Assembly: GCA_021404685.1 (NCBI GenBank)
Contig: QWHC01000001.1
Location: 1 to 64,000 of the forward strand
Direction: 5' to 3'
Source of the DNA: Chloroflexi bacterium CFX4
Lineage (GTDB): Bacteria; Chloroflexota; Anaerolineae; Aggregatilineales; UBA2796
Length of the DNA stretch: 64,000 bases
Of this stretch, positions 27,608 to 35,450 are shown one piece after another. The first letter of the stretch is position 1, and every line of letters starts with the position of its first letter. A program made the position numbers and the translations under genes. The notes beneath the pieces are model-generated. The model saw nothing but the letters and a program-made list of their open reading frames with translations. It had not been told where the DNA came from and searched no databases.

Positions 27608-29242
27608 TCATTCAGCAATTTCAGCCAATGCTTCTGCTAAGGATGCATACACTACTGCACCTACCTGATATAACACCAATCGCTCGGAAAAGCGTCTCAC
27701 AAAAGCGGGCGCTTCTTGGGCATCGAAAACTCTTGCCACAATTATATCACTTTTCAAGTACGGATCAGTGGCGGCAAGGGTTGCGCCATAATTGCGCCAA
27801 TTATCGCTGGCATCCTCGCGTTTCAGCACAATGATCAAAACAGGTTGATCAGGTGCGCCAAGCTGAGCGCGCAGCGCATCTATGGCAGACAGTTGGGCGC
27901 GGCTGATGTTGTTGAAGCCGTACAAGCCGTTTTCCCAGTTGGGCGGCAGCGGTTCGCGCAGACGGGCAGGCGTGTATCCGATCAGGCTGGCGGCGCAGGC
28001 AACGCTCAGCACCAGATAGCCGACCCAGCGCTCAGGCAGAGTCCGCAGCCATGCCACCACACCATAAGCAGCCACAAGGCACGCGCCGAAAATGCCTTCA
28101 TAATAGTAACGCACGCTGTAGACCGCGCCACCATGCACCGATGACCCGATCCAGTAGAACAAGCCGCTCACCACCAACGCCGCGAAGAAACCGAAAGTGA
28201 GCCATATCCACAGTTGCTTGCGCCCTGCCAACAAGCCAAAGGCTATCGGCAGCCAGCTCAGACCAACGCCAATGCCATAGCCTAAGTTTTGCCGCAGATA
28301 CTGCTCAACCTCTGTGTGGAGCGTGATCCCAAACGTATCCCGAAACCAGAAGGCAAGATCGGCACGCATGTTGCGCCAGCCCCATGTAAGCGTATGCCCA
28401 CCGCGATTCAGCCCATAGCCTTCACCAAAGCCAACCTTATCATACGCCCAATACATGGTGTAAGTGTTCGCAAACGGATTGCCCGTCCATTGATAGTTGA
28501 AGAATAACCACAGGCTTGCCACCGGCAGCGCACAGGCTGCCATCAGCGCCCACGCCGAGAGATTACGGCGAAAGTGCCGCCGCTCGCTGAATAGACGCCA
28601 CAACACATGCAGCGCCACGGGCGAGGCTATCGCCAAGGCAGTCAGTGGGCGCGTGCAAATTAGCGCGCCAATCAGCACGCCGCCACAGGCTGCCCAGACA
28701 TACAGCCCGCGCCCATGTCGTGTGGTGCGCCAATAGGCGTAGGCAAAGCCTAAGGCGGCAAAAAGCGCCCACGTGTGGCTCATCAGCGTGGCGTTTAAGA
28801 TGAGTGCCGTCGGGCTGATTGCCAAGAGCAGTGCCGCGACCACACCAACCGCCTCATCGAAAATTTCGCGCCCCAAACGGTAAATTAGCCCGACGTTCAG
28901 CATGGCAAGGAAGGCGTTGATCAGCCATTCTTGCTCAAGCCACACGCCAAGCGTCAGCACCAGCGACCAGCCTGGCGTATATTTGCCAAAGCGCCGATAA
29001 ACGCCATCCGGCGTTTCTTCTGGCTGTAAGAGGAAGGGCTGCCAAAAGACTTTGACAGGCTCTTGCCGTTCGACCCATGCCTGCCCACCGGCAAAAATCC
29101 GCGCCTGATACAGGTAGGCAAACTCATCTTCAAGGCGTGGCAGGCGCTCCAGAACGGCACGGCTAATGTGCGCTGCCGCCAAGAAGGCAAATAGCATCAG
29201 GGCGAGGACGATCAGGCGTGAAGGCGGCAGTGTGCGGCGCAT
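27608..29242 (-). CDS. GT-C glycosyltransferase, GT39/ArnT-like membrane protein
   Basis: Polytopic protein of 544 aa with about eleven hydrophobic helices. After the first helix comes RLEDEFAYLYQARIF, whose D/E pair in the first outer loop matches the metal- or acceptor-binding motif of GT39 and ArnT-like enzymes. These use polyprenyl-phosphate sugars to glycosylate proteins or lipids outside the membrane. A soluble C-terminal part follows residue ~400. ATG at 29240-29242; ten bases downstream of the sbcD stop, so probably co-transcribed with it. Confidence 0.78.
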   Translation of the reverse strand: MRRTLPPSRLIVLALMLFAFLAAAHISRAVLERLPRLEDEFAYLYQARIFAGGQAWVERQEPVKVFWQPFLLQPEETPDGVYRRFGKYTPGWSLVLTLGVWLEQEWLINAFLAMLNVGLIYRLGREIFDEAVGVVAALLLAISPTALILNATLMSHTWALFAALGFAYAYWRTTRHGRGLYVWAACGGVLIGALICTRPLTALAIASPVALHVLWRLFSERRHFRRNLSAWALMAACALPVASLWLFFNYQWTGNPFANTYTMYWAYDKVGFGEGYGLNRGGHTLTWGWRNMRADLAFWFRDTFGITLHTEVEQYLRQNLGYGIGVGLSWLPIAFGLLAGRKQLWIWLTFGFFAALVVSGLFYWIGSSVHGGAVYSVRYYYEGIFGACLVAAYGVVAWLRTLPERWVGYLVLSVACAASLIGYTPARLREPLPPNWENGLYGFNNISRAQLSAIDALRAQLGAPDQPVLIIVLKREDASDNWRNYGATLAATDPYLKSDIIVARVFDAQEAPAFVRRFSERLVLYQVGAVVYASLAEALAEIAE

Positions 29243-29252
29243 CGTTTAGGCG

Positions 29253-30485
29253 TTATGACCAGTCGGCTTGTTCAAAAATGCTCTTGGCGCGCTCTAATAA
29301 TTGCTCGGTGCGTTCGCGGCTGGTGCCACGTGCTGCAAAATAGCGTTCTACCAACTGAAGCGGCGTTAGGCTTTCGGGCAAATCGCCTAAACGCGCTCGA
29401 TCTTCACGTGCGATCTCCTTCTTAATTGTGGTGACCATATTCGCGCCACGCTCATACAGGGCAGCGTAGAGGCGGCGGCTTTCCACACGCCCTTCATCTT
29501 CGGCATCCAGTTGAAGGTACATCCGCACGATAGCGCCCTCAACATCTGCACGGTAGATAACGTTCAGCGCTTCACCCATCGGATCAGGGCTTTCACGCAA
29601 ATCGGCGCGCAAGGTCAGAAAGGGACGACTGCCAACCGTTTGGAACCGCCAGCGCGTCTGCCCGCGTTCCAATTCCACCCAGCAGAAACCTTTCGGCTCG
29701 CCTTCCTCGCCAAAGTCTATGCGCTCTAGGCTGCCGCTGTAGACAATTGGCGTGCGCTTGCCGTTGGTCAGGCACTGGTGCTTGTGAATATGCCCAAGCG
29801 CCACATAGTCCCACGCCGAATCGTCCAGATCGCCAAGCGAGACCATCACATCGCTGCCGAGCATTACCTCGCGCTCACTGCCAAAGCGTGCGCCGCCAAC
29901 TGTGAAATGCCCAACCAGCACACGCGGCGCACCATCAGGTGCTTGGCGCGCTTTATCAGCCAGTTCCGTCAGCATTTGGCTGATGGTGAGCTTGAAATAA
30001 TCATCCGCCTCTTGCACAGTGCGCGTGTACGCTTCCTTGTCATCAAGGATGCGCGCTTTGACAGGATAAGGCGCAGTGCCGATATAAGCGGTGCCGCTTT
30101 TGGTCGGGATGGTGTGCAAGTTATAGTCATCGCCTAGCACAACGCCCGGCACCGCCAGCGTATCGTAAATCTCTAGGCTAGAAGCGCGGGTGACGGTGGC
30201 TGCCAAATCGTGGTTGCCAACCAACAGCACGACGGGGCAATAATCACTCATTTGGCGGATGCGCCGTGCAAATTCACGCTGTAAGGTTGGGTTGGGTGTG
30301 CGGTTCTTGAAGGCATCGCCCGCAAAGACGACCAGATCAACCTCATTGTGGCGTGCGTAGTGAAAAACCTCATCAAGGCGCTTCAGAAAGTCGCGCACAC
30401 GGCTGTTCAAGCCGCTTTCGGCATCCACGCGCCCATAGTTTTCCATGCCCAAGTGAAAATCGGCAAAGTGCAGCATTCTAATCAT
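29253..30485 (-). CDS. sbcD: SbcD/Mre11-like DNA repair exonuclease
   Basis: Calcineurin-like phosphoesterase of 410 aa. Metal-binding motifs in order: HFADFHLG (D-x-H), VFAGDAFKN (GD), GNHD, VGHFTVGG (H) and LGHIHKHQ (G-H-x-H). This is the SbcD/Mre11 order. A capping region and a C-terminal helical tail follow. It would process hairpin and double-strand ends with an SbcC ATPase, but no sbcC is adjacent in this window. A second Met three codons in is possible. Confidence 0.88.
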   Translation of the reverse strand: MIRMLHFADFHLGMENYGRVDAESGLNSRVRDFLKRLDEVFHYARHNEVDLVVFAGDAFKNRTPNPTLQREFARRIRQMSDYCPVVLLVGNHDLAATVTRASSLEIYDTLAVPGVVLGDDYNLHTIPTKSGTAYIGTAPYPVKARILDDKEAYTRTVQEADDYFKLTISQMLTELADKARQAPDGAPRVLVGHFTVGGARFGSEREVMLGSDVMVSLGDLDDSAWDYVALGHIHKHQCLTNGKRTPIVYSGSLERIDFGEEGEPKGFCWVELERGQTRWRFQTVGSRPFLTLRADLRESPDPMGEALNVIYRADVEGAIVRMYLQLDAEDEGRVESRRLYAALYERGANMVTTIKKEIAREDRARLGDLPESLTPLQLVERYFAARGTSRERTEQLLERAKSIFEQADWS

Positions 30486-30711
30486 TGTTTACGCCTCAGC
30501 ACGCGCTTGCAGCACGTTTTTCCAAATTGCGCTAAAGTCTACCACACATTTGGGCATGAAGGGCGTGTTGTTCAGATCGGCGCTTTGGGATAAAATTGGC
30601 AGAAGTGAAAATGCGGTTTGCTTTTTTTTTCACGCATGTTATGCTTATTATAGAGATTGTTCTATTTTTCTCAAATATGCTCGGTTAGCCAACCTATGAG
30701 GTGAAGACGCT

Positions 30712-31068
30712 GTGTTAGATCAATACGCGCCTGTCGCTATACTCCTGCTTATCACGACCGTTGTCGGCATCATTGTGGTGTTCATTTCGCGTATTTTGGG
30801 TCCGTTTCGCCCAACGGCACGCAAACTAGAGCCATACGAAAGCGGCATGGTGGCAATTGGTCCCGCAATGCGGCGGTTGCCGATCAAGTTTTACTTGGTG
30901 GCGGTGCTGTTCATCCTGTTTGATATTGAGGTGATGTTCTTCCTACCTTTCGCCGTCGTCGTGCGCGAGGTTGGCTTTGCAGCATTCTTGGCGATGTTGG
31001 TGTTCATTATCGTGCTGGAAATTGGACATTATTACGCTTGGCGTAAGGGAGCCTTGGAATGGGAGTAG
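30712..31068 (+). CDS. nuoA: NADH-quinone oxidoreductase subunit A
   Basis: Membrane subunit of 118 aa with three helices. It shows the family segment K-L-E-P-Y-E-S-G after the first helix and [21 protein letters not shown] in the second. It contributes to the quinone/proton interface of complex I. A GTG start at 30712 is supported by GAGG upstream (GAGGTGAAGACGCT). The preceding 226 bases include a tract of nine Ts and weak promoter-like hexamers near 30618 and 30640. It overlaps nuoB by ten bases. First gene of the operon. Confidence 0.95.
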   Translation: MLDQYAPVAILLLITTVVGIIVVFISRILGPFRPTARKLEPYESGMVAIGPAMRRLPIKFYLVAVLFILFDIEVMFFLPFAVVVREVGFAAFLAMLVFIIVLEIGHYYAWRKGALEWE

Positions 31069-31541
31069 CGGGCAAACTGGGCAATCTGGGTGTGGTGACC
31101 ACCACACTGGAAGCAGCCATCAACTGGGGACGCACCAAGAGCATGTGGCCCATGCTGTTTGGTTTGGCGTGCTGTGCGATTGAAATGATGAGTACGCAGG
31201 CATCGGTGTACGACCTTTCGCGCTTTGGCATGGAGCTGATGCGCCCATCGCCGCGCCAGAGCGACTTGATGATTGTGGCAGGGCGCGTCACGCGGAAAAT
31301 GGCGCCGGTGCTGCGCCAGCTCTACGACCAAATGCCCGATCCTAAGTATGTGATCTCGATGGGCGATTGCGCTTCATGCGGCGGCATCTTTAACAACTAT
31401 GCCATCGTGCAAGGCGTGGATGAGATCGTGCCGGTAGATGTCTATGTGGCAGGCTGCCCACCACGCCCGGAGCAACTCATTCACGGCATCATGACACTGC
31501 ACGAGAAGATTAAGACGCAGCGCATTGCGGATTGGGCATAG
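31059..31541 (+). CDS. nuoB: NADH-quinone oxidoreductase subunit B
   Basis: Peripheral subunit of 160 aa that binds the N2 [4Fe-4S] cluster. Ligand cysteines are visible: Cys38 and Cys39 in GLACCAIE, Cys104 in GDCASCGG and Cys133 in AGCPPRPE. N2 passes electrons to quinone. It starts inside the nuoA gene. A hairpin without T-run follows before nuoC. Confidence 0.97.
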   Translation: MGVAGKLGNLGVVTTTLEAAINWGRTKSMWPMLFGLACCAIEMMSTQASVYDLSRFGMELMRPSPRQSDLMIVAGRVTRKMAPVLRQLYDQMPDPKYVISMGDCASCGGIFNNYAIVQGVDEIVPVDVYVAGCPPRPEQLIHGIMTLHEKIKTQRIADWA

Positions 31542-31551
31542 CGCATTCCCT

Positions 31552-31571
31552 TGGGCGGTTCAAGCCGCCCA
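31552..31571 (+). other. Intercistronic hairpin between nuoB and nuoC
   Basis: Stem TGGGCGG / CCGCCCA (7 bp, 6-base loop) in the 50-base gap between nuoB and nuoC. It is not followed by a T-run, so a processing, stability or attenuation element is more likely than a terminator. Confidence 0.45.
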
Positions 31572-31597
31572 TTCTTTATCCATGAGGCAAGGTGAAC

Positions 31598-32119
31598 ATG
31601 CAACAACCACTTGATCCTGTTGATTTGGCAAAGCTGACCCTAAAAGACGCTGTGCTTGACGTGGTGGAATTTCGCGGCGAGACGACCATTATCGTAGACC
31701 CACAGCGCATTGTGGAAGTCTGCCAGTTCTTCCGCGATACGGAAGGGCTTGAATATATTTTCCTCTCGGACATCACGGCAGTGGATTACTTCCCGAAAGA
31801 GCCGCGCTTTGCGCTGTGCTATCACCTGTATTCAATGCTCTACACGCGCCGCCTGCGCCTGAAAGCATACATTTCGGGTGATGATCCGCGCTTGCCAAGC
31901 GTCACCTCTGTGTGGGCATCTGCCGATTGGGAAGAACGTGAGGCATACGACATGATGGGCATCATCTTTGAAGGGCATCCAAGCCTGCGCCGCGTCTTAA
32001 TGCCCGAAGATTGGGATGGTCATCCACAGCGCAAAGATTATCCACTTGGCTATGAACAAGTGCAGTTCAGCTTCAACTATGATGATATTGAACGCCTGAA
32101 GCCACGCGCCACCGAATAA
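31598..32119 (+). CDS. nuoC: NADH-quinone oxidoreductase subunit C
   Basis: Protein of 173 aa, the 30-kDa subunit of complex I's peripheral arm. The family signature is present: [19 protein letters not shown] (W-x3-W-x2-R-E-x-Y-D) and the C-terminal [18 protein letters not shown]. The ATG at 31598 follows AAGGTGA; a GTG two codons earlier (31592) is possible. It is separate from nuoD, unlike the nuoCD fusion of enterobacteria. Confidence 0.96.
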   Translation: MQQPLDPVDLAKLTLKDAVLDVVEFRGETTIIVDPQRIVEVCQFFRDTEGLEYIFLSDITAVDYFPKEPRFALCYHLYSMLYTRRLRLKAYISGDDPRLPSVTSVWASADWEEREAYDMMGIIFEGHPSLRRVLMPEDWDGHPQRKDYPLGYEQVQFSFNYDDIERLKPRATE

Positions 32120-32153
32120 CGCCTAACCGAGCCGCGATGAGGAAAAGATTGCC

Positions 32154-33434
32154 ATGAGTGAGCGTCCTTTATTAAACAGCACCGGGCATAGCACCGGCGT
32201 CACCGAGTGGGAAGGCACCGTCCAAGAGCTGCAAGGGTTGGTTTCGCCGCGTGCGCTGACGGGCGAAACAATGCTCTTGAACATGGGTCCGCAGCACCCT
32301 AGCACGCACGGTGTGCTGCGCCTGCTGCTGGAACTGGATGGCGAGACGGTTGTAAGCTGCATTCCGGATGTAGGCTACCTGCACACCGGTATTGAAAAGA
32401 GCATGGAGTCCAAGACTTACGAGCAGGCAATCACCATGACTGATCGTATGGACTACCTGAACCCGATGGGTAACAACTTGGTGTACTGCCTTGCTATCGA
32501 GAAGATTGCCGAGCTAGACGTGCCAGAGCGCGCTCAGATTGTGCGCGTGCTGCTGGCAGAGCTAACGCGCATCAACAGCCATTTGGTGTGGCTTGGCACA
32601 CACTGCCTTGATATGGGCGCTATGAGCGTCTTTCTCTACGCCATGCGCGAGCGGGAGATGATCCTCGATATTTTCGAGATGGTCAGTGGGCAGCGCATGA
32701 TGAGTACCTATTTCCGTCCGGGCGGCTTGTGGCGCGATGTGCCAGCCGAATTTATCCCGGCGGTGAAGGCGTTCATGGATTACTTCCCTGCCAAGATCGA
32801 AGAGTACGAAACACTCCTGGTCAATAATCCGCTGTGGATTGACCGCACACAAGGCATTGGCGTCATTACGCCTGAGGACGCGCTCGCCTACGGCTGCACA
32901 GGACCTACCTTGCGCGGGAGCGGCGTAAACTGGGATATCCGCAAGGCGATGCCCTACATGGGCTACGAGACCTACCAGTTTGATGTGCCGCTCGGTGAAC
33001 ATGGCGATGTCTATGATCGCTTCTACATCCGCATGAAGGAACTCTACCAATCGGTGCGGATTATCAATCAGGCGTTGGCGCGTTTGGAGAAAGCGCCCGC
33101 CGCCTTCCGCAGCAATAACCGTAAGTATGTGCCGCCGCCGCGCTCGGAGCTAGGGCGCAGCATGGAAGCGGTCATCCACCACTTCAAGCTGTGGACGGAA
33201 GGCTTCAGCCTGCCCGAAGGCGAGGTATACGTCTCGATTGAGAGTCCGCGGGGTGAGCTAAGCTGCTTCCTGAGCAGTGATGGTGGCAACCGTCCGCACC
33301 GTGTGCATTTCCGCACGCCTTCTTATGTGCATACTATGGGCGCTATCCCGAAGATGGCTAAAGATGGTATGCTGGCTGATTTGGTTGGTATCATTGGCAG
33401 TGTGGATATTGTGCTGGGCGACTGTGATCGGTAG
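32154..33434 (+). CDS. nuoD: NADH-quinone oxidoreductase subunit D
   Basis: 49-kDa subunit of 426 aa. Motifs: NMGPQHPSTHGVLRL near residue 42, GYLHTGIEKSME, and the end IIGSVDIVLGDCDR typical of NuoD C-termini. It forms the quinone site with NuoB. The ATG at 32154 is used; the first ~40 residues are a variable extension. Eight bases downstream, instead of nuoE, two small foreign-looking genes begin. Confidence 0.97.
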   Translation: MSERPLLNSTGHSTGVTEWEGTVQELQGLVSPRALTGETMLLNMGPQHPSTHGVLRLLLELDGETVVSCIPDVGYLHTGIEKSMESKTYEQAITMTDRMDYLNPMGNNLVYCLAIEKIAELDVPERAQIVRVLLAELTRINSHLVWLGTHCLDMGAMSVFLYAMREREMILDIFEMVSGQRMMSTYFRPGGLWRDVPAEFIPAVKAFMDYFPAKIEEYETLLVNNPLWIDRTQGIGVITPEDALAYGCTGPTLRGSGVNWDIRKAMPYMGYETYQFDVPLGEHGDVYDRFYIRMKELYQSVRIINQALARLEKAPAAFRSNNRKYVPPPRSELGRSMEAVIHHFKLWTEGFSLPEGEVYVSIESPRGELSCFLSSDGGNRPHRVHFRTPSYVHTMGAIPKMAKDGMLADLVGIIGSVDIVLGDCDR

Positions 33435-33442
33435 CCTGAGCC

Positions 33443-33649
33443 GTGTCACCTGATCCGAAAGAAAAGGTCATTGAGATTTTGAAGCGCAAAAAGGGGAGCA
33501 TTAAAAATGCTCCTCTTGAAGCAGGCTCGCCGAGTTGGGACGATCTTCAAGAGATGACTTGGGAAGACATTGAACGCGGTGTGCGTAATGGCTTGCCCGG
33601 TTATCGAACAATCCGTAAGTTGTTAACAGATCGGAGATTCGACAAATGA
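33443..33649 (+). CDS. Small protein, putative orphan polymorphic-toxin tip domain
   Basis: Protein of 68 aa (GTG start), inserted between nuoD and nuoE. It has a basic start (EILKRKKGSIKNAPLEAG), then SPSWDDLQEMTWEDIERG and a C-terminal GYRTIRKLLTDRRFDK. To my recollection this type of sequence occurs as the C-terminal tip of Rhs/polymorphic toxins, but I could not verify that here and no catalytic residues are evident. Its stop overlaps the next gene (ATGA), the arrangement expected for a toxin and its immunity gene. Base composition is visibly more A/T-rich than in the nuo genes. Alternative: an unrelated small accessory protein. Confidence 0.5.
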   Translation: MSPDPKEKVIEILKRKKGSIKNAPLEAGSPSWDDLQEMTWEDIERGVRNGLPGYRTIRKLLTDRRFDK

Positions 33650-33903
33650 GCATAGGCATACAAAGTGCGCTTGGTAAGGTACTTTCCTTTTTGGATCAGT
33701 TGGATACACATCACATTTGGTATCGTCTAGAGCATGTGCGCGATTCAATTATGGTGACCATCAGTGTGCCGGGCGAGCGTTGGGAAGTCGAGTTTTTTGA
33801 AGATGGTCAAATCGAGGTGGAGCGCTTCCACAGCAGTGGTGTTGTAGTCGGCGAAAGCGCTCTGGATGAACTAATTGCACAACACGGCAGCGATGCAGGA
33901 TAA
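33646..33903 (+). CDS. Small acidic protein, putative partner/immunity of the preceding gene
   Basis: Protein of 85 aa, acidic, probably an alpha/beta fold (helix LGKVLSFLDQLDTHH, then strands SIMVTISV, ERWEVEFFEDGQIEVERF). I do not recognise a named family. It begins inside the stop codon of the 68-aa gene, so the pair is translationally coupled. The size, acidity and coupling fit an immunity protein or antitoxin for the basic 68-aa protein; this is inference. nuoE follows after 47 bases. Confidence 0.5.
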   Translation: MSIGIQSALGKVLSFLDQLDTHHIWYRLEHVRDSIMVTISVPGERWEVEFFEDGQIEVERFHSSGVVVGESALDELIAQHGSDAG

Positions 33904-33950
33904 TTTGAGAAGGCGTTGCGCAGCACACCAGCAATCAGGATGAATAAACC

Positions 33951-34451
33951 GTGCTAAAAGAGAAATACGCAGAGCAAATCGCTAAGATTTTCGCCAAATA
34001 TCCCGATAAGCGTTCGGCAATTATGCCGCTGCTCTACCTTGCCCAAGAGCATTACGGCTATGTTTCGCCCGAAGGCATTAACGACGTGGCGGACTTGTGC
34101 GAGATTGACCCAACACAGGTCAAATCCATCGCGGGCTTCTACACCATGTACCGCGAGACGCCCAAGGGCAAATATTGGCTGCAAGTCTGCACTGACCTGC
34201 CTTGTGCCTTAGTCGGCGCGGATAAGTTCCACCACGATTTGCTTGAACATCTCGGCATTGAAGAAGGCGGCACCACACCCGACGGCTTGTTCACCGTTGA
34301 GCATGTGATGTGCCTTGCCGCTTGCGACCGTGCGCCAATGCTCCAATGCAATTTCCGCTTTGTGGAACATCTGGACATGGAGAAGATGAAGGCGCTGCTG
34401 GAGCAGTGGCGCGCCGAAGCAGCCGCTGAAGCGCAGCCAAGCGGCGATTAA
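33951..34451 (+). CDS. nuoE: NADH-quinone oxidoreductase subunit E
   Basis: 24-kDa subunit of 166 aa with a thioredoxin-like fold and the N1a [2Fe-2S] cluster: Cys80 and Cys85 (QVCTDLPC) and Cys121 and Cys125 (MCLAAC). The helical N-terminus (PLLYLAQEHYGYVSPEGI) is typical. It is part of the NADH-oxidising module with NuoF and NuoG. GTG start at 33951. Two unrelated genes lie between it and nuoF. Confidence 0.96.
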   Translation: MLKEKYAEQIAKIFAKYPDKRSAIMPLLYLAQEHYGYVSPEGINDVADLCEIDPTQVKSIAGFYTMYRETPKGKYWLQVCTDLPCALVGADKFHHDLLEHLGIEEGGTTPDGLFTVEHVMCLAACDRAPMLQCNFRFVEHLDMEKMKALLEQWRAEAAAEAQPSGD

Positions 34452-34462
34452 CATAGCCGACC

Positions 34463-34888
34463 ATGCTTACCGTGCGTCTACTCAGCACCGCAGACTATGA
34501 TGCCATCATCGGCGTGTGGCAAGCTGCCGCACTCACGGTGCGCCATACAGGGCGCGATAGCCGTGAACGCTTCGCACAGCAGCAGGCAAACGGGCAGGCT
34601 GCTCTCGGCGCTTATGCTGACGATCAACTGGTCGGCGTGGCACTGGTTACACAGGACGGGCGCAAGGGCTGGATAAACCGTTTAGCGGTGTTGCCAGCTT
34701 TTCAGCGGCGCGGCGTGGGCATGGCGCTCATTCAGGCAGCAGAGGCACATTTGCGTGGGCTTAACCTAGAAATTCACGCCGCCTTAATCGAACATCACAA
34801 TGCGGCCAGCCTAGCGCTCTTTCAGAAGGCAGGCTATCGCGTGGAGCAAATTTACTATGTCACAAAACGCGATCATCCCGATGCCTGA
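34463..34888 (+). CDS. GNAT-family N-acetyltransferase
   Basis: Protein of 141 aa with the GNAT core: an early helix (DYDAIIGVWQAA), strand VGVALVTQDG, then WINRLAVLPAFQRRGVGMALIQAAE, which contains the acetyl-CoA pyrophosphate loop (Q-R-R-G-V-G), and the late NAASLALFQKAGYR. It resembles RimI-like enzymes. The acceptor is unknown. It sits inside the nuo operon and overlaps the next gene by 32 bases. Confidence 0.9.
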   Translation: MLTVRLLSTADYDAIIGVWQAAALTVRHTGRDSRERFAQQQANGQAALGAYADDQLVGVALVTQDGRKGWINRLAVLPAFQRRGVGMALIQAAEAHLRGLNLEIHAALIEHHNAASLALFQKAGYRVEQIYYVTKRDHPDA

Positions 34889-35444
34889 GGCAGCACAGCA
34901 CCCGCCAGCCCTTGAGTCGCTGCGTGGTTTGCTGCTGCTGGCCTTCATGGGTGCGGCACTGGCGCTGCTCGCCCTCACGCTGATGCAGTGGCGTTCGCCA
35001 CGCGGTGAGGATGCCGCATGGGTTACCATGACGCACCCGCAGCGCTTGGTGCTGCGCCTAGAGCAGCGCGATACAGGTGGCTTGGTGAGCGATGCGCTGA
35101 TCTATCCTGTGCTGCTGATCGGTGTGGGCAGTGCAGCAGTGGCGTGGCGGCGCGGCAGACGCGGCGCGTTGATCGGTGTGATGCTGATGGCGCTGCTTGG
35201 GATGGGCTATGCGGGCAGCATGGCGCTCTATAACGGTGCGATGGTGGCAGTCTGCGGCTTCAGCCTGATGTTATTCAGTGGACTGGTGGCGTTCAGCTTG
35301 GCGCTTGCCGCCAATCCGCCGCCCTTAGAGGTACCCACACCGGAAGACGCACCGCCGGCAAGCCTGCTTGAAGAACACGCTGAGTTAGCCAAAACAGACA
35401 CAGACAACACAGACAATGATGAGTTGGGTGGAGAGGGATTATAA
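34857..35444 (+). CDS. Hypothetical membrane protein within the nuo operon
   Basis: Protein of 195 aa with about four hydrophobic helices (near residues 24-43, 83-96, 104-122 and 127-150) and an acidic C-terminal tail rich in Asp, Glu and Thr. I do not recognise the family. Its ATG lies inside the acetyltransferase gene, so the pair is translationally coupled. nuoF begins 7 bases after its stop, so it is read through with complex I genes. Any link to complex I assembly is only positional. Confidence 0.7.
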   Translation: MSQNAIIPMPEAAQHPPALESLRGLLLLAFMGAALALLALTLMQWRSPRGEDAAWVTMTHPQRLVLRLEQRDTGGLVSDALIYPVLLIGVGSAAVAWRRGRRGALIGVMLMALLGMGYAGSMALYNGAMVAVCGFSLMLFSGLVAFSLALAANPPPLEVPTPEDAPPASLLEEHAELAKTDTDNTDNDELGGEGL

Positions 35445-35450
35445 AAAATC

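Noticed and set aside
30618..30645. Promoter-like TTGCTT and TATGCT before nuoA
   Set aside because: Both hexamers match poorly; the poly-T tract makes chance matches likely. Left as a remark under nuoA.
33495..33513. Perfect hairpin GGAGCATT-AAA-AATGCTCC
   Set aside because: It lies inside the coding region of the 68-aa gene, lacks a T-run, and probably arises from the codons; not called as terminator or attachment site.
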